From the NCBI GenBank assembly GCA_934716995.1, contig CAKUYO010000003.1:68925-132924 (forward strand): 64,000 nt of DNA, written 5' to 3'. This stretch comes from an uncultured Bacteroidales bacterium. GTDB taxonomy: Bacteria; Bacteroidota; Bacteroidia; Bacteroidales; Paludibacteraceae. Shown in pieces: positions 50,219 through 59,154 of this stretch; the first letter of the stretch is position 1, and each line of letters starts with the position of its first letter. The notes under the pieces were generated by a model, which worked only from the letters and a program-made list of their open reading frames with translations, was not told the DNA's origin and did no database searches. A program made the position numbers and the translations under genes.

Positions 50219-50252
50219 CAAAATCGGGCAAAATCCCGAATTTTGTCAATAG
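50212..50252. repeat. 41-nt palindrome, right flank of the ATPase cassette
   Basis: CTATTGACAAAAT and CGGG, loop, CCCG and ATTTTGTCAATAG. The arms match those at 48947-48987, while the centre is different. It contains the ATPase stop codon. Confidence 0.85.
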
Positions 50253-50335
50253 GAGAGGATGAGGGTTGAAAAAGCAAGCAGATGACCGATACAGAAAAGG
50301 TAAGGCACACCTATCCACCTTACTTTGCAATACAC

Positions 50336-50370
50336 AATGCACAATGCGTAATGCACAATGCATAATGAAT
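50336..50370 (+). repeat. Heptamer array before murI's 3' end
   Basis: AATGCAC, AATGCGT, AATGCAC, AATGCAT, AATGAAT. It fills the gap between the ATPase cassette and the end of murI. Confidence 0.75.
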
Positions 50371-50375
50371 CTTTT

Positions 50376-51230
50376 TTACAGGGAGATATGGCGGGCTTGG
50401 ACGGGGGAGGAGAGGAAGACGGAAGCGGAATCAGTGAACTTCTGTGCCGACTCGGTGGTCAGGTATTCGCACGTGCCGCCCGTAGTGAGGGCGTCGCGGA
50501 TAGGCGTATGGCGCAAGAGATAATCGCGGAGAGACAGGGCAACAATGTCGCCTTGGGCAATGGACTGCGCTTGCGGATAATGGACGGATAACCAGTTGTC
50601 AATCTTCGGCTTAAGCAGTGGATAATGGGTGCAGCCGAGAATGACGGTATCAACCAGCGGGTCTTGCGCGAACAAAGCGGACAGGTACTTGTCCACGAAA
50701 TAGTCCGCCCCCTCGTGGAGGTGTTCGCCCGATTCGATAAGAGGCACCCACATCTGGCAGGCTTGTTGGGAAATGTGTAAATGTGTAAATGTGTAAATGT
50801 GTAAATTGTCCCAAACTTTTTGCAGTTCGATGGGGTAACTGAGGCTGTCGATGGTGCCTTGCGTACCGAGGATACCGATGTGTCCGTTGCGGGTACGGGA
50901 GATAACCTGCTCCACCGTCGGGCGGATTACCCCCAGCACATTCGGTATCTCCGTTCCACGGCGCAAGGCGGGCAGATCGTGTTGCTGGATCGTACGGAGG
51001 GCTTTGGCACTGGCGGTGTTGCAAGCCAGAATGACCAGGGCGCAATCGTGCTGCAAGAGATAGTTGACCGCCTGCAGCGTATATTGGTAGATAACCTCAA
51101 AAGAGTGCGACCCGTACGGTGCACGGGCATTGTCGCCCAAGTAGATATAGTCGTACCCTGGGAGAAGGCGGCGGATCTGCTCCAAGATAGTGAGACCGCC
51201 ATAGCCGCTGTCGAAAATGCCGATTTTCAT
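50376..51230 (-). CDS. murI: Glutamate racemase with repeat-encoded insertion
   Basis: 284 residues from ATG 51230. Glutamate racemase makes D-glutamate for peptidoglycan. Motifs: IGIFDSGYGGLT with the first acid, ILACNTASA (first catalytic Cys), and ILGCTHYPLL (second Cys). Between YPIELQKVW and the conserved QQACQMWVPL lies DNLHIYTFTHLHIS, encoded by an octamer array (50771-50808) in frame, in a loop that is short in other racemases. The C-terminal tail beyond YLTTES is also unusual. The frame is open and both Cys are present, so activity is likely kept. Confidence 0.93.
   Translation of the reverse strand: MKIGIFDSGYGGLTILEQIRRLLPGYDYIYLGDNARAPYGSHSFEVIYQYTLQAVNYLLQHDCALVILACNTASAKALRTIQQHDLPALRRGTEIPNVLGVIRPTVEQVISRTRNGHIGILGTQGTIDSLSYPIELQKVWDNLHIYTFTHLHISQQACQMWVPLIESGEHLHEGADYFVDKYLSALFAQDPLVDTVILGCTHYPLLKPKIDNWLSVHYPQAQSIAQGDIVALSLRDYLLRHTPIRDALTTGGTCEYLTTESAQKFTDSASVFLSSPVQARHISL
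50771..50808 (+). repeat. Octamer array inside the murI coding sequence
   Basis: Three and a half GTAAATGT units then GTAAATTG, in frame on the minus strand (reads THLHI/TFT). Confidence 0.85.
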
Positions 51231-51242
51231 TCGTTTGCACCG

Positions 51243-51250
51243 CAAAGGTA
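51243..51250 (-). promoter_or_regulatory. -7 box of murI
   Basis: TACCTTTG on the minus strand, 12 nt before the ATG. The -33 TTG is not at the usual 20-nt distance. Confidence 0.5.
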
Positions 51251-51310
51251 CGCAAAATTATCCGTTCGGAAAAGAAAAAGCGGCAAACGGCGGCATTTTT
51301 GGCAAATAAT

Positions 51311-51341
51311 TTGCATATACAAGATAAAATGAGTAATTTTG
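51311..51341 (+). promoter_or_regulatory. Promoter of dnaN
   Basis: TTG (51311-51313), 20 nt, TAATTTTG (51334-51341). The leader to the ATG is about 100 nt. It diverges from the murI promoter. Confidence 0.75.
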
Positions 51342-51445
51342 CAAACTAAAGGGAACGTTAATTCTTTGAGAGAATATATAATTGACCATTAATTATCCGT
51401 ATAATTATTCCCTAATAAATAGAAATCTAAAAAACTACGAGAGAT

Positions 51446-52570
51446 ATGAAATTTAATGTATCCAGTTCGAAATTGTTTGCACAGTTGCAGGCAGTAAGTC
51501 GCGTAATCGCTTCGAAGAACAGTTTGGCTATATTGGAAGACGTGTTGTTTGACCTGAACGGCAGTACACTGACGCTGACGGCTTCGGACGGTGAGACCAC
51601 CATCCGCACATCGCTTGACGTGGAGAATGCAGAGGGGGCAGGCAAAGTAGCCAGCGGCGCACGTCTGTTGCTCGAGACCCTCAAAGAATTTTCGGAGCAA
51701 CCGCTGACTTTCTCAATTGACGAGCAGAACTTCGCGGTGAATATGGTGAGCCAGAACGGTACGTATTCGTTTGTAGGCGTAAACGGCAACGAGTACCCGG
51801 AAATGCCTGCTACAGAGGAAGATACACATTCTATTACGATGTCGTCGAAAATGTTGCTCGATGCCATCAACAAGACCATTTTCTGCACGGCAGACGACGA
51901 GTTGCGCCCCGTGATGAATGGTATATATTTCGATATTGCTACCGACAAAATCACGATGGTCGCTACCGATGCACATCGCCTTGTCCGCTACACCAACACA
52001 TCCGTTTCATCGGAAGAACCTGCAAGTTTCATTCTGCCGAAGAAACCCGCTGTGTTGCTGAAGAACATTTTGAGCAAGGACGACAGCGATGTGGTTATCA
52101 CTTTCGGGCAGAAGAACGCCAAGTTTGAGTTCGGACAGACTACGGTGGTTTGCCGCCAGATTGAGGGACGTTTCCCGAACTACAATGCCGTTATCCCGCA
52201 GAACAATCAGAACGTGGTAGTGGTTGACCGCCAGACACTGATCAACGCCTGCAAACGTGTGGCAGTGTTTGCCAACACCGGTACCTCACTGCTCAAACTG
52301 GCTTTGAGCGAAAACCAGATCAAGATCTCGGCACAGGATATTGACTTCTCGACCAGCGCAGAAGAGACCATCGCTTGCGAGTATGGTGGAATGCCGATGT
52401 CAATCGGTTTCAAAGCACCGTTCCTGATTGAGATCCTCAGTGCCATCTCTTCCACCGATGTGAAGTTGCAGTTGGCAGACCCCGCCCGCGCAGGACTGAT
52501 TTTGCCGACCGAGAACGAGGAGAATCAAGACCTGCTGCTGCTGTTGATGCCGATGCTGCTCAATGACTGA
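51446..52570 (+). CDS. dnaN: DNA polymerase III sliding clamp (beta subunit)
   Basis: A 374-residue clamp, the normal size. It shows three similar clamp folds: MKFNVSSSKLFAQLQAVSRV, LTLTASDGETTIRTSLDVE in the first, MNGIYFDIATDKITMVATDA with HRLVRY in the second, and the C-terminal ENQDLLLLLMPM (dimer/partner end). It encircles DNA and tethers the polymerase. It is followed by an exonuclease gene, not by recF or gyrB. Confidence 0.97.
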   Translation: MKFNVSSSKLFAQLQAVSRVIASKNSLAILEDVLFDLNGSTLTLTASDGETTIRTSLDVENAEGAGKVASGARLLLETLKEFSEQPLTFSIDEQNFAVNMVSQNGTYSFVGVNGNEYPEMPATEEDTHSITMSSKMLLDAINKTIFCTADDELRPVMNGIYFDIATDKITMVATDAHRLVRYTNTSVSSEEPASFILPKKPAVLLKNILSKDDSDVVITFGQKNAKFEFGQTTVVCRQIEGRFPNYNAVIPQNNQNVVVVDRQTLINACKRVAVFANTGTSLLKLALSENQIKISAQDIDFSTSAEETIACEYGGMPMSIGFKAPFLIEILSAISSTDVKLQLADPARAGLILPTENEENQDLLLLLMPMLLND

Positions 52571-52581
52571 TGAGACAATTT

Positions 52582-52628
52582 GTAAATTTGTAAATGCGTA
52601 AATTTGTAAATTGACCATTTGTAAATGA
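52582..52628 (+). repeat. Octamer array between dnaN and the exonuclease
   Basis: GTAAATTT, GTAAATGC, GTAAATTT, GTAAATTG, a 7-bp break, then GTAAATGA, whose ATG (52625) is the start of the exonuclease gene. Confidence 0.8.
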
Positions 52629-53443
52629 AGTTGAAACTGAGCCGCCCGCTGGTTTTCTTTGATTTGGAAGCAACGGGGCTGAATATATCGACCGACAGGA
52701 TTGTCGAGATAAGTTATTACAAGGTCTTCCCCAACGGCAATGCCGAGGGGAAGACCTTGCGCGTTAAACCGACCGTGATTCGCCATATGTCCGACCCGTT
52801 CGGCAAACCGATGATTGAGGAGACGCCTATGCATATCCCTGAGGCTTCGACCGCCATACACGGTATAACCGACGAGGACGTGGCAGATTGCCCGACCTTC
52901 CGGCAGATAGCACACCAGATAGCGGATGTGCTGAAAGACAGCGATTTGGCAGGATACAACAGCAACCATTTCGATGTGCCGCTGCTGGCGGAGGAGTTCC
53001 TGCGGGCGGGAGTGAACATAGACCTGAAACGCCGCAATATGGTGGATGCTTATACGATCTTCACCAAGAACGAACAGCGCAACCTCTCGGCCGCTTACCG
53101 GTTCTATTGCGGCAAGGATCTGCAGAATGCCCATTCCGCCAATGCGGACACGATGGCGACCTATGAGGTGCTGATGGCTGAGTTGGAGCGCTACGACCTG
53201 CCCGATACGGTAGAGGGGCTGGCGGACTATTCGGCGGGCAGTGTGCGGTTTGCGGACTTTGCGGGGCGCATTGCCTACGACAAAGACGGGTACGAGGTGT
53301 TCAATTTCGGGCAGCACAAAGGGCAGCGTCTGACGGACGTGTTCCGCCGCGAACCGGGGTACTACGGGTGGATCATCGGGGGCGATTTCCCCGCTTACAC
53401 CAAGCAGGTCTGCACAAGGGTGTATCTCAACAAGGTGAAGTAG
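52625..53443 (+). CDS. DnaQ-like 3'-5' exonuclease
   Basis: 272 residues. DEDDh exonuclease motifs: Exo I FFDLEATGLN, Exo II LAGYNSNHFDVPLL, Exo III HSANADTMATYE. The C-terminal part (FNFGQHKGQRLTDVFR and YYGWIIGGDFP) matches the DUF3820-like domain attached to such exonucleases in Bacteroidota. It probably proofreads or degrades DNA ends; its position next to dnaN supports a replication or repair link, although it is not the canonical epsilon subunit of a PolC/DnaE complex. Confidence 0.9.
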   Translation: MKLKLSRPLVFFDLEATGLNISTDRIVEISYYKVFPNGNAEGKTLRVKPTVIRHMSDPFGKPMIEETPMHIPEASTAIHGITDEDVADCPTFRQIAHQIADVLKDSDLAGYNSNHFDVPLLAEEFLRAGVNIDLKRRNMVDAYTIFTKNEQRNLSAAYRFYCGKDLQNAHSANADTMATYEVLMAELERYDLPDTVEGLADYSAGSVRFADFAGRIAYDKDGYEVFNFGQHKGQRLTDVFRREPGYYGWIIGGDFPAYTKQVCTRVYLNKVK

Positions 53444-53449
53444 TTCGTT

Positions 53450-53590
53450 TATGAGTTTATATGTTTATGGGTTTATGCGTTGTTTAGAAAGTTAATCAGT
53501 GTTTACCTTTCTCAACTTAAACTTATTCAACTTTTTAACTTGTTCAACTACTCCTAAACTTCTAAACTTATCAACTTCTCAACTCCAACC
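53450..53590 (+). repeat. Degenerate octamer tracts before the DUF4954 gene
   Basis: GTTTATGA, GTTTATAT, GTTTATGG, GTTTATGC, then several CTTnTnAA/CAACTT-type repeats to 53590. This is low-complexity DNA with no gene. Confidence 0.5.
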
Positions 53591-53593
53591 AAC

Positions 53594-55573
53594 ATGTATA
53601 GAAATTTAACAAACGAAGAGCAGCAGCAACTGATTGCACAGGGGTGTGATGCGAAGAACTGGGCGGACGTATATGTCAAAGCCGGTTTCGACCCGCAGTA
53701 TGTGCGTGACGCCCATTTCTCGGGCATAGTAAAAATGGGTAATTTTGTGCGAGAGTTCGAACTGCCCGGCGGGCTGAGCGTCCATTCGGGTATCAACCAC
53801 GCCACCATCCACAACAGCGAGATCGGCGACAACGTACACCTATATAATATACACAACTATATAGCCAACTATCGCATCGGGGCGGACACGTGTATCGAAA
53901 ATGTGAATGCTATTTTGGTGGACGGACGCACGACATTCGGCAACGGGGTGCGTGTGCCCGTGATGAACGAAGGCGGCGGGCGTGAGATACCGATTTTCAA
54001 CCATCTGAGTGCCAGCCTGGCATACGTGATGACGCTCTACCGCCATCGCCCGAAGATGATCGCGGTTCTCGACAAGATGATAGACGATTACGCCGAGTCG
54101 CAGGCTAGCGAAATCGGCGAAATCGGCGAACACGTATGTATCCTCAACTGCGGCAGTATCAAGAATACACGTATCGGCGATTATGCAGAACTGACGGGTG
54201 TGTCGCGCCTGAAAAACGGCACGGTCAACTCCAACAAGTTTGCGCCTACCAAACTCGGTTCGGGCGTCAAATGTACCGATTTTATCATTGCTTCGGGTGT
54301 GGAAATAGGCGACTCAACCCTGGTGGACAAATGTTTTGTAGGGCAAGGCTGTATCTTCGATAAGCACTATTCGGCGGGGGAATCGCTGTTTTTCAGCAAC
54401 TGCCAGGGTATGCACGGCGAGGCGTGTGCGATCTTTGCGGGTCCCTACACGGTAACGCACCACAAATCGACCCTGCTCATCGCGGGTATGTTCTCGTTTC
54501 TGAATGCGGGTTCGGGCAGCAACCAGTCGAACCACATGTACAAACTCGGTCCTATCCATCAGGGCGTGGCGGAACGCGGGGCGAAAACCACTTCGGACAG
54601 TTACCTGCTGTGGCCGTCGAAGATCGGGGCATTCTCGCTCGTGATGGGGCGGCACACCAACCACGCCGACACCAGCGAACTGCCATTCTCGTATCTGATT
54701 GAAAACCAATCCGAATCGTACCTTGTGCCGGGTGCCAACCTGCGTACGGTGGGCACAATACGCGATGCGCAGAAATGGCCTAAGCGCGACAACCGCAAGG
54801 ATCCCGACCAATTGGATTTTATCAATTTCAACCTGCTGTCGCCCTATACGGTACAGAAGATGTGGCGCGGGCGAGAGATACTGAAAGAGTTGCAGACGCT
54901 GAGCGGAATGAATACCGAGGTCTATGGCTACAACAACTGCAAAATCCGCAATTCATCGCTCGTACACGGCGATATGCTCTATACGATAGGCATTACCAAA
55001 TTCCTCGGCAACTCGCTTATTTCCAGAATTGAGCAGGCAGACATCCGCTCGTTGGACGACCTGCACAAGGCTTTGAGACCCGATACCGAGGTCGGCTTGG
55101 GCGACTGGGTGGATCTGGCGGGACTGATTGCCCCGCGCAGCGAGGTTACGCGCCTGATGGACGACATCGAAAAGGGCGGAATGAGTTACATCCAGATACA
55201 AGACCGCTTCCGACAAATGCACGAAAACTACTACATCTACGAATGGACATGGGCGGTCGACAAACTGCAGCAGATATGGGGTTGCAGCGTGGACAAGGTA
55301 TCGCTCGATCTGGTCTTGCAAAGCATCAACCGCTGGCAGGATGCGGTGATAAAACTGGACAAGATGGTGTACGAAGATGCAAAGAAAGAGTTTAACCTCA
55401 ACAGCCAGACAGGCTTTGGCGTGGACGGCGACCGTTCGCAGCAAGTGGCTGACTTTGAGTCGGTTCGGGGCAGTTTCGAGAGCAACTCGTTTGTGCAGGA
55501 AGTGCTGAAACACATTGATCGCAAGACGGCTCTCGGCGACAAGATACGGAAAAAAATACAATCCATTCAATAA
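53594..55573 (+). CDS. DUF4954 family protein with left-handed beta-helix
   Basis: A 659-residue protein of the DUF4954 family: starts MYRNLTNEEQQQLIAQGCDA, and contains hexapeptide-like strands such as IHNSEIGDNVHLYNIHNYIA and GSIKNTRIGDYAELTGVSRL. IFAGPYTVTHHKSTLLIAGM and SNQSNHMYKLGPIHQG are well conserved in the family. The fold is like nucleotidyl- and acyltransferase left-handed beta-helices; the reaction is unknown. It is long but in one clean frame. Confidence 0.9.
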   Translation: MYRNLTNEEQQQLIAQGCDAKNWADVYVKAGFDPQYVRDAHFSGIVKMGNFVREFELPGGLSVHSGINHATIHNSEIGDNVHLYNIHNYIANYRIGADTCIENVNAILVDGRTTFGNGVRVPVMNEGGGREIPIFNHLSASLAYVMTLYRHRPKMIAVLDKMIDDYAESQASEIGEIGEHVCILNCGSIKNTRIGDYAELTGVSRLKNGTVNSNKFAPTKLGSGVKCTDFIIASGVEIGDSTLVDKCFVGQGCIFDKHYSAGESLFFSNCQGMHGEACAIFAGPYTVTHHKSTLLIAGMFSFLNAGSGSNQSNHMYKLGPIHQGVAERGAKTTSDSYLLWPSKIGAFSLVMGRHTNHADTSELPFSYLIENQSESYLVPGANLRTVGTIRDAQKWPKRDNRKDPDQLDFINFNLLSPYTVQKMWRGREILKELQTLSGMNTEVYGYNNCKIRNSSLVHGDMLYTIGITKFLGNSLISRIEQADIRSLDDLHKALRPDTEVGLGDWVDLAGLIAPRSEVTRLMDDIEKGGMSYIQIQDRFRQMHENYYIYEWTWAVDKLQQIWGCSVDKVSLDLVLQSINRWQDAVIKLDKMVYEDAKKEFNLNSQTGFGVDGDRSQQVADFESVRGSFESNSFVQEVLKHIDRKTALGDKIRKKIQSIQ

Positions 55574-55746
55574 AGGCTCCTATGCCGCAAGCGGCAAGAA
55601 AAATAGAAAAGATTAAAGACAAGGTTAAAGACAACTTTCGCTTAATTTCTTTAATTTTTCGTGAGCGAAGCGAGCAGGAAACTAATATCCTACGCACACG
55701 CGAATGCGGTGCGAGAGAAATTAAAGAAATTAAGGAAAATTATTAA
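55573..55746 (+). repeat. Dispersed intergenic repeat R2, copy 2
   Basis: Begins GCTCCTATGCCGCAAGCGGC, contains about 60 bp absent from copy 1, and ends with GCGGTGCGAGAGAAATTAAA and a TTAAGGAAA tail. It is the inverted counterpart of 43878-43993. Confidence 0.75.
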
Positions 55747-55861
55747 CGAAGACTTATATCCGGCAATGCCTTTTTAATGGTTAATTAATGGGCATTAATG
55801 GAGTCTTAATAAAGGCTTAACGAAGCCACGCGGTGTGGCATAAAGTTTGTATGGAGCAGGT

Positions 55862-56668
55862 ATGATGCCGGGTAAAGTAACCATATTAGGAAGCGGAAGC
55901 GCACGACCGACGATGCAGAATTCGCCGTCGGGGCAGGTGGTCGAACTATGCGACAAGTCGTTTCTCGTGGACTGCGGCGAAGGCGTGCAGATCACTATGC
56001 AGCGTCTCGGCGTGCATACTTCGCGGCTCTACAACATCTTTATTTCCCACCTCCACGGCGACCATTGTTTCGGCTTGATAGGGCTGCTTTCCTCGCTCGG
56101 AATGCAGCACCGTACCCAGCCGATGCACATCTATTCGCACCCCGATCTGGAGCGGCTGTTGCGCCCGTGGCTGGACTATTATTGCGCCGATATGCCCTAC
56201 GAGGTCGTTTTCCACCCCATCAACCCGCGCAAGCACGAGGTCATTTTCGAGGACAGGACGGTAATGGTGGAGTCGGTGCCGCTCAAACATACGGTGCCGT
56301 GTTGCGGTTTCCTGTTCTCGGAGCGGCACCGCCGGATGGAGAACGGCGAGAAACGGTACGACATCCGCAAACGCTATGCCTACTGCTCCGACACTATGTA
56401 CACGGAGAAGATCGTGCCGATTATCAACGGTGTGGATATGCTCTACCACGAGGCTACTTTTCTGGAGGAGTTCGCCGCACGGTGCAAACAAGTCATGCAC
56501 TCCACGGCACGGCAGGCAGCCGGGATAGCCGAAAAAGCGCACGTGGGCAAACTGCTCATCGGACATTTCTCCGCGCGGGTGGACGACCATAATCTGTTCC
56601 TCAGAGAGGCACAGGAGGTATTCCCCAATACCGCCCTGGCGGAGGAGCGCAAGACCTTCGAGTTTTAA
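55862..56668 (+). CDS. rnz: Ribonuclease Z (tRNA 3'-end nuclease)
   Basis: About 269 residues from ATG 55862 (an earlier TTG at 55847 is unlikely; AGCAGG precedes the ATG). Metallo-beta-lactamase fold with LGSGSARPT at the start, HLHGDHCFG (the Zn H-x-H-x-D-H motif), CSDTMY, LYHEATF and IGHFSARVDD (His). RNase Z trims tRNA precursors that lack encoded CCA, which fits the three tRNA genes here, none of which encodes CCA. Confidence 0.95.
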   Translation: MMPGKVTILGSGSARPTMQNSPSGQVVELCDKSFLVDCGEGVQITMQRLGVHTSRLYNIFISHLHGDHCFGLIGLLSSLGMQHRTQPMHIYSHPDLERLLRPWLDYYCADMPYEVVFHPINPRKHEVIFEDRTVMVESVPLKHTVPCCGFLFSERHRRMENGEKRYDIRKRYAYCSDTMYTEKIVPIINGVDMLYHEATFLEEFAARCKQVMHSTARQAAGIAEKAHVGKLLIGHFSARVDDHNLFLREAQEVFPNTALAEERKTFEF

Positions 56669-56722
56669 GTCCCGTTCCCCTGGTCTTTCCCTGTTCTTAC
56701 CCTGACCATAGCATAATCAAAA

Positions 56723-58084
56723 ATGGCAAAACAGACTATCGAATATATATGCAGCAACTGTGGCGCGAAAGCCCCGCAGATGTTGGGGCGATGCCCCGTG
56801 TGCGGCGAATGGGGCACGTATGAAGAAAACACCGTTGTCGCCGCTCCCGCGGGCAAACGTCCGCTGTCGTCTATCGGCGGTGGTGCGAAACCGCAACGTA
56901 TCCAAGATATTACCGCCACCGAGGAGATGCGCATCGATATGCACAATGGCGAACTCAACCGCGTACTGGGTGGCGGGTTGGTACCCGGCAGTCTGGTGCT
57001 GTTGGGCGGCGAACCGGGTATCGGCAAATCGACTCTCGCCCTGCAGGTGCTGATGCAACTCGGCGAGCGGCGTACCCTCTATGCCAGCGGCGAGGAGAGT
57101 GTGCGCCAACTCAAACTGCGTGCCGAGCGTCTGGCGGGCAACCCCGACAACCTGTTTATCGTCAGTGAGACTTCGCTGGAGCGTATCCTGGACGATGTTA
57201 CGGATATACAGCCCGAGGTGGTCGTGGTGGACTCGATACAGACCATCGGTTGCAACTCGGTGGAAGCCACCATCGGCAGTCTCAGCCAGGTGCGCGAGTG
57301 CGCGGCGCGTATCCTGCAGTACGCCAAAGAGAAGAACGTGCCGTTTTTCATCATCGGGCATATCAACAAAGAGGGCTCTCTGGCGGGTCCGAAAGTGCTG
57401 GAACATATCGTCGATACCGTGCTTCAGTTCGAGGGCGACCAGCACTATATGTACCGTATCCTGCGGGCGCAGAAGAACCGCTTCGGTTCCACGTCCGAAC
57501 TTGGCATCTACGAGATGCAGCAGGACGGTCTGCGCGAGGTTGCCAACCCCAGCGAACTGCTGCTCTCCACTGCCCGCGAGGGACTGTCGGGCATATCCAT
57601 CGCCGCGGCTGTCGAGGGCGTGCGTCCGTTCCTGATAGAAGTGCAATCCCTCGTCTCTTCGGCTGCGTATGGTACGCCGCAACGGTCGTCCACGGGTTTC
57701 GACACCCGCCGGCTGAACATGCTGCTTGCCGTGTTGGAGAAGCGCGTCGGTTTCAAACTGCTGCAGAAAGATGTCTTTCTCAACATCGCGGGCGGTCTGC
57801 GTGTGAACGACCCTGCCATCGACTTGGCAGTATTGGCAGCCGTCTTGTCATCGAATATGGACATCGCGCTCGACCCCGACACGTGCCTCACGGGCGAGGT
57901 CGGTCTGGCGGGCGAGATACGTCCGGTTAACCGTATCGAACAGAGAATCAGCGAGGCACAAAAACTAGGTTTCAAGCGTATCATCATTCCTGCCGACCAG
58001 AAAGTACTGACGCAGAAATACAAGATCGAGGTAGTGCCTGTCAAAAAGGTTACGGACGCTTTCCGTTTGTTGATCAAGCAGTAG
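56723..58084 (+). CDS. radA: DNA repair protein RadA
   Basis: A 453-residue RadA/Sms. The N-terminal zinc finger is CSNCGAKAPQMLGRCPVCGE, the RecA-like domain has Walker A GGEPGIGKST and the RadA-specific KNRFGSTSELG, and the C-terminal part is Lon-protease-like (GLRVNDPAIDLAVLAAVLSS). RadA drives branch migration during recombinational repair. It lies 54 bp after rnz in the same direction. Confidence 0.97.
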   Translation: MAKQTIEYICSNCGAKAPQMLGRCPVCGEWGTYEENTVVAAPAGKRPLSSIGGGAKPQRIQDITATEEMRIDMHNGELNRVLGGGLVPGSLVLLGGEPGIGKSTLALQVLMQLGERRTLYASGEESVRQLKLRAERLAGNPDNLFIVSETSLERILDDVTDIQPEVVVVDSIQTIGCNSVEATIGSLSQVRECAARILQYAKEKNVPFFIIGHINKEGSLAGPKVLEHIVDTVLQFEGDQHYMYRILRAQKNRFGSTSELGIYEMQQDGLREVANPSELLLSTAREGLSGISIAAAVEGVRPFLIEVQSLVSSAAYGTPQRSSTGFDTRRLNMLLAVLEKRVGFKLLQKDVFLNIAGGLRVNDPAIDLAVLAAVLSSNMDIALDPDTCLTGEVGLAGEIRPVNRIEQRISEAQKLGFKRIIIPADQKVLTQKYKIEVVPVKKVTDAFRLLIKQ

Positions 58085-58182
58085 ATTGGCACGCAATTTG
58101 TGCATTTCTACATAGAACTATCTACCATAGATAATCTATAATTTACAGGAAAAACATTAACTCTTAACAGAAAGGATTCACT

Positions 58183-58470
58183 ATGAAACTGAACACGCAA
58201 GCCGTTAATTTTGAGATGGCAACCCGTTTGGAGCAACACATCGCCAAGAAAACCCGTCGCTACGAGAAACTGCTGACTCCTTCCGCTGAAATGGACATCC
58301 GTATGACTTTGGTCAAACCCGAGACCAACCTGAACAAAGAGGCGACCGTCCGCATTACGGGTATGGGAGCGGAACTCTTCGCACAAAAGACCTGCGACAC
58401 CTTCGAGCAAGCCATTGACGAATGTCTCGTAGCATTGGATCGCCAATTGGAAAAACAAAAAGACAAATAA
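58183..58470 (+). CDS. hpf: Ribosome hibernation-promoting factor, short form
   Basis: 95 residues, the short HPF/RaiA fold: MKLNTQAVNFEMATRLEQHI, then KTRRYEKLLTPSAEMDIRMT and a helix with ELFAQKTCDTFEQAIDECLV and ALDRQLEKQK. It binds 30S subunits and inactivates ribosomes in stationary phase. A good AGAAAGGA ribosome-binding site precedes the ATG. Confidence 0.93.
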   Translation: MKLNTQAVNFEMATRLEQHIAKKTRRYEKLLTPSAEMDIRMTLVKPETNLNKEATVRITGMGAELFAQKTCDTFEQAIDECLVALDRQLEKQKDK

Positions 58471-58486
58471 ACAACACCATTCAATA

Positions 58487-58523
58487 AAAAAGGAGACTGC
58501 CACACCGGCAGTCTCTTTTTTGT
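58487..58523 (+). terminator. Bidirectional terminator between hpf and the holin-like operon
   Basis: Stem GAGACTGCC / GGCAGTCTC (58493-58515) with T and A runs on each side. Confidence 0.9.
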
Positions 58524-58536
58524 TTGTACAATCAGC

Positions 58537-58785
58537 CTATTTCCTGAACCTGCGGAACAGGCGGTTGAGCAGGCTTACCAGCAGTGTCCCCTTCCCCACT
58601 TTCGGCAGCACGAGACTCATTATATTGGCAAAACGCTCCACGCCTGCCATACGCTTCTGCCATGTCCTGCGGATAGTTTGCGTATCGTTCGCTAATCCTT
58701 GCAGTTGTTTGTCCGCCTGTTGCTCCAAACGTGCCTGCTCGGCTTCCAACTGCTCCAAAGTGCGCAACCGGCTCAGATCAGTCAT
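58537..58785 (-). CDS. Small coiled-coil/membrane-tail protein
   Basis: 82 residues: an N-terminal charged helix (LRTLEQLEAEQARLEQQADK) and a hydrophobic-basic C-terminus (LLVSLLNRLFRRFRK). No family recognised. It is the last gene of a three-gene unit and its start overlaps the end of the holin-like gene by 8 bp (58778-58785), so translation is coupled. It probably works at the membrane with its neighbours. Confidence 0.7.
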   Translation of the reverse strand: MTDLSRLRTLEQLEAEQARLEQQADKQLQGLANDTQTIRRTWQKRMAGVERFANIMSLVLPKVGKGTLLVSLLNRLFRRFRK

Positions 58786-59149
58786 GGCTCACCTCCTCTC
58801 TGTCCTGTGCAGCGTTGTCGGCGAACAGGATGGCACTCAATGCCCCCACCAGCGGGTTGACAAACCATTGCTTGCGGAACACGACTGCCACCACTAATAA
58901 AAGCAAAAATACTCCGCCGATGCTCAGGAACGAAGCCCACACGGGAATCCATTGTGCCAGCACAAAAACCAATGCCAGCGCACCGAATGACAGCACCGCA
59001 AACACCAGCAGCACAACCACTAACGCCAGCAGTATCAAACCGAGTATCTTGCTCAGTTTCGCCAGCAGCGACAGACGCAGCAAGTCGTACCGCGTATTCA
59101 GATACGACTTGCAATCGTCAAGCAGTTTCTGATATTGCGTCTCGTCCAT
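58778..59149 (-). CDS. Holin-like membrane protein (Phage_holin_3_6 type)
   Basis: 123 residues with two hydrophobic helices (ILGLILLALVVVLLVFAVLS and FLSIGGVFLLLLVVAVVF) preceded by a short helical segment (DDCKSYLNTRYDLLRLSLLA). The layout matches the Phage_holin_3_6/YqjE-like family, which in most bacteria is a housekeeping membrane protein. It follows a YtxH gene by 5 bp. A stress-envelope role is a family guess only. Confidence 0.8.
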   Translation of the reverse strand: MDETQYQKLLDDCKSYLNTRYDLLRLSLLAKLSKILGLILLALVVVLLVFAVLSFGALALVFVLAQWIPVWASFLSIGGVFLLLLVVAVVFRKQWFVNPLVGALSAILFADNAAQDREEVSHD

Positions 59150-59154
59150 ACCGT

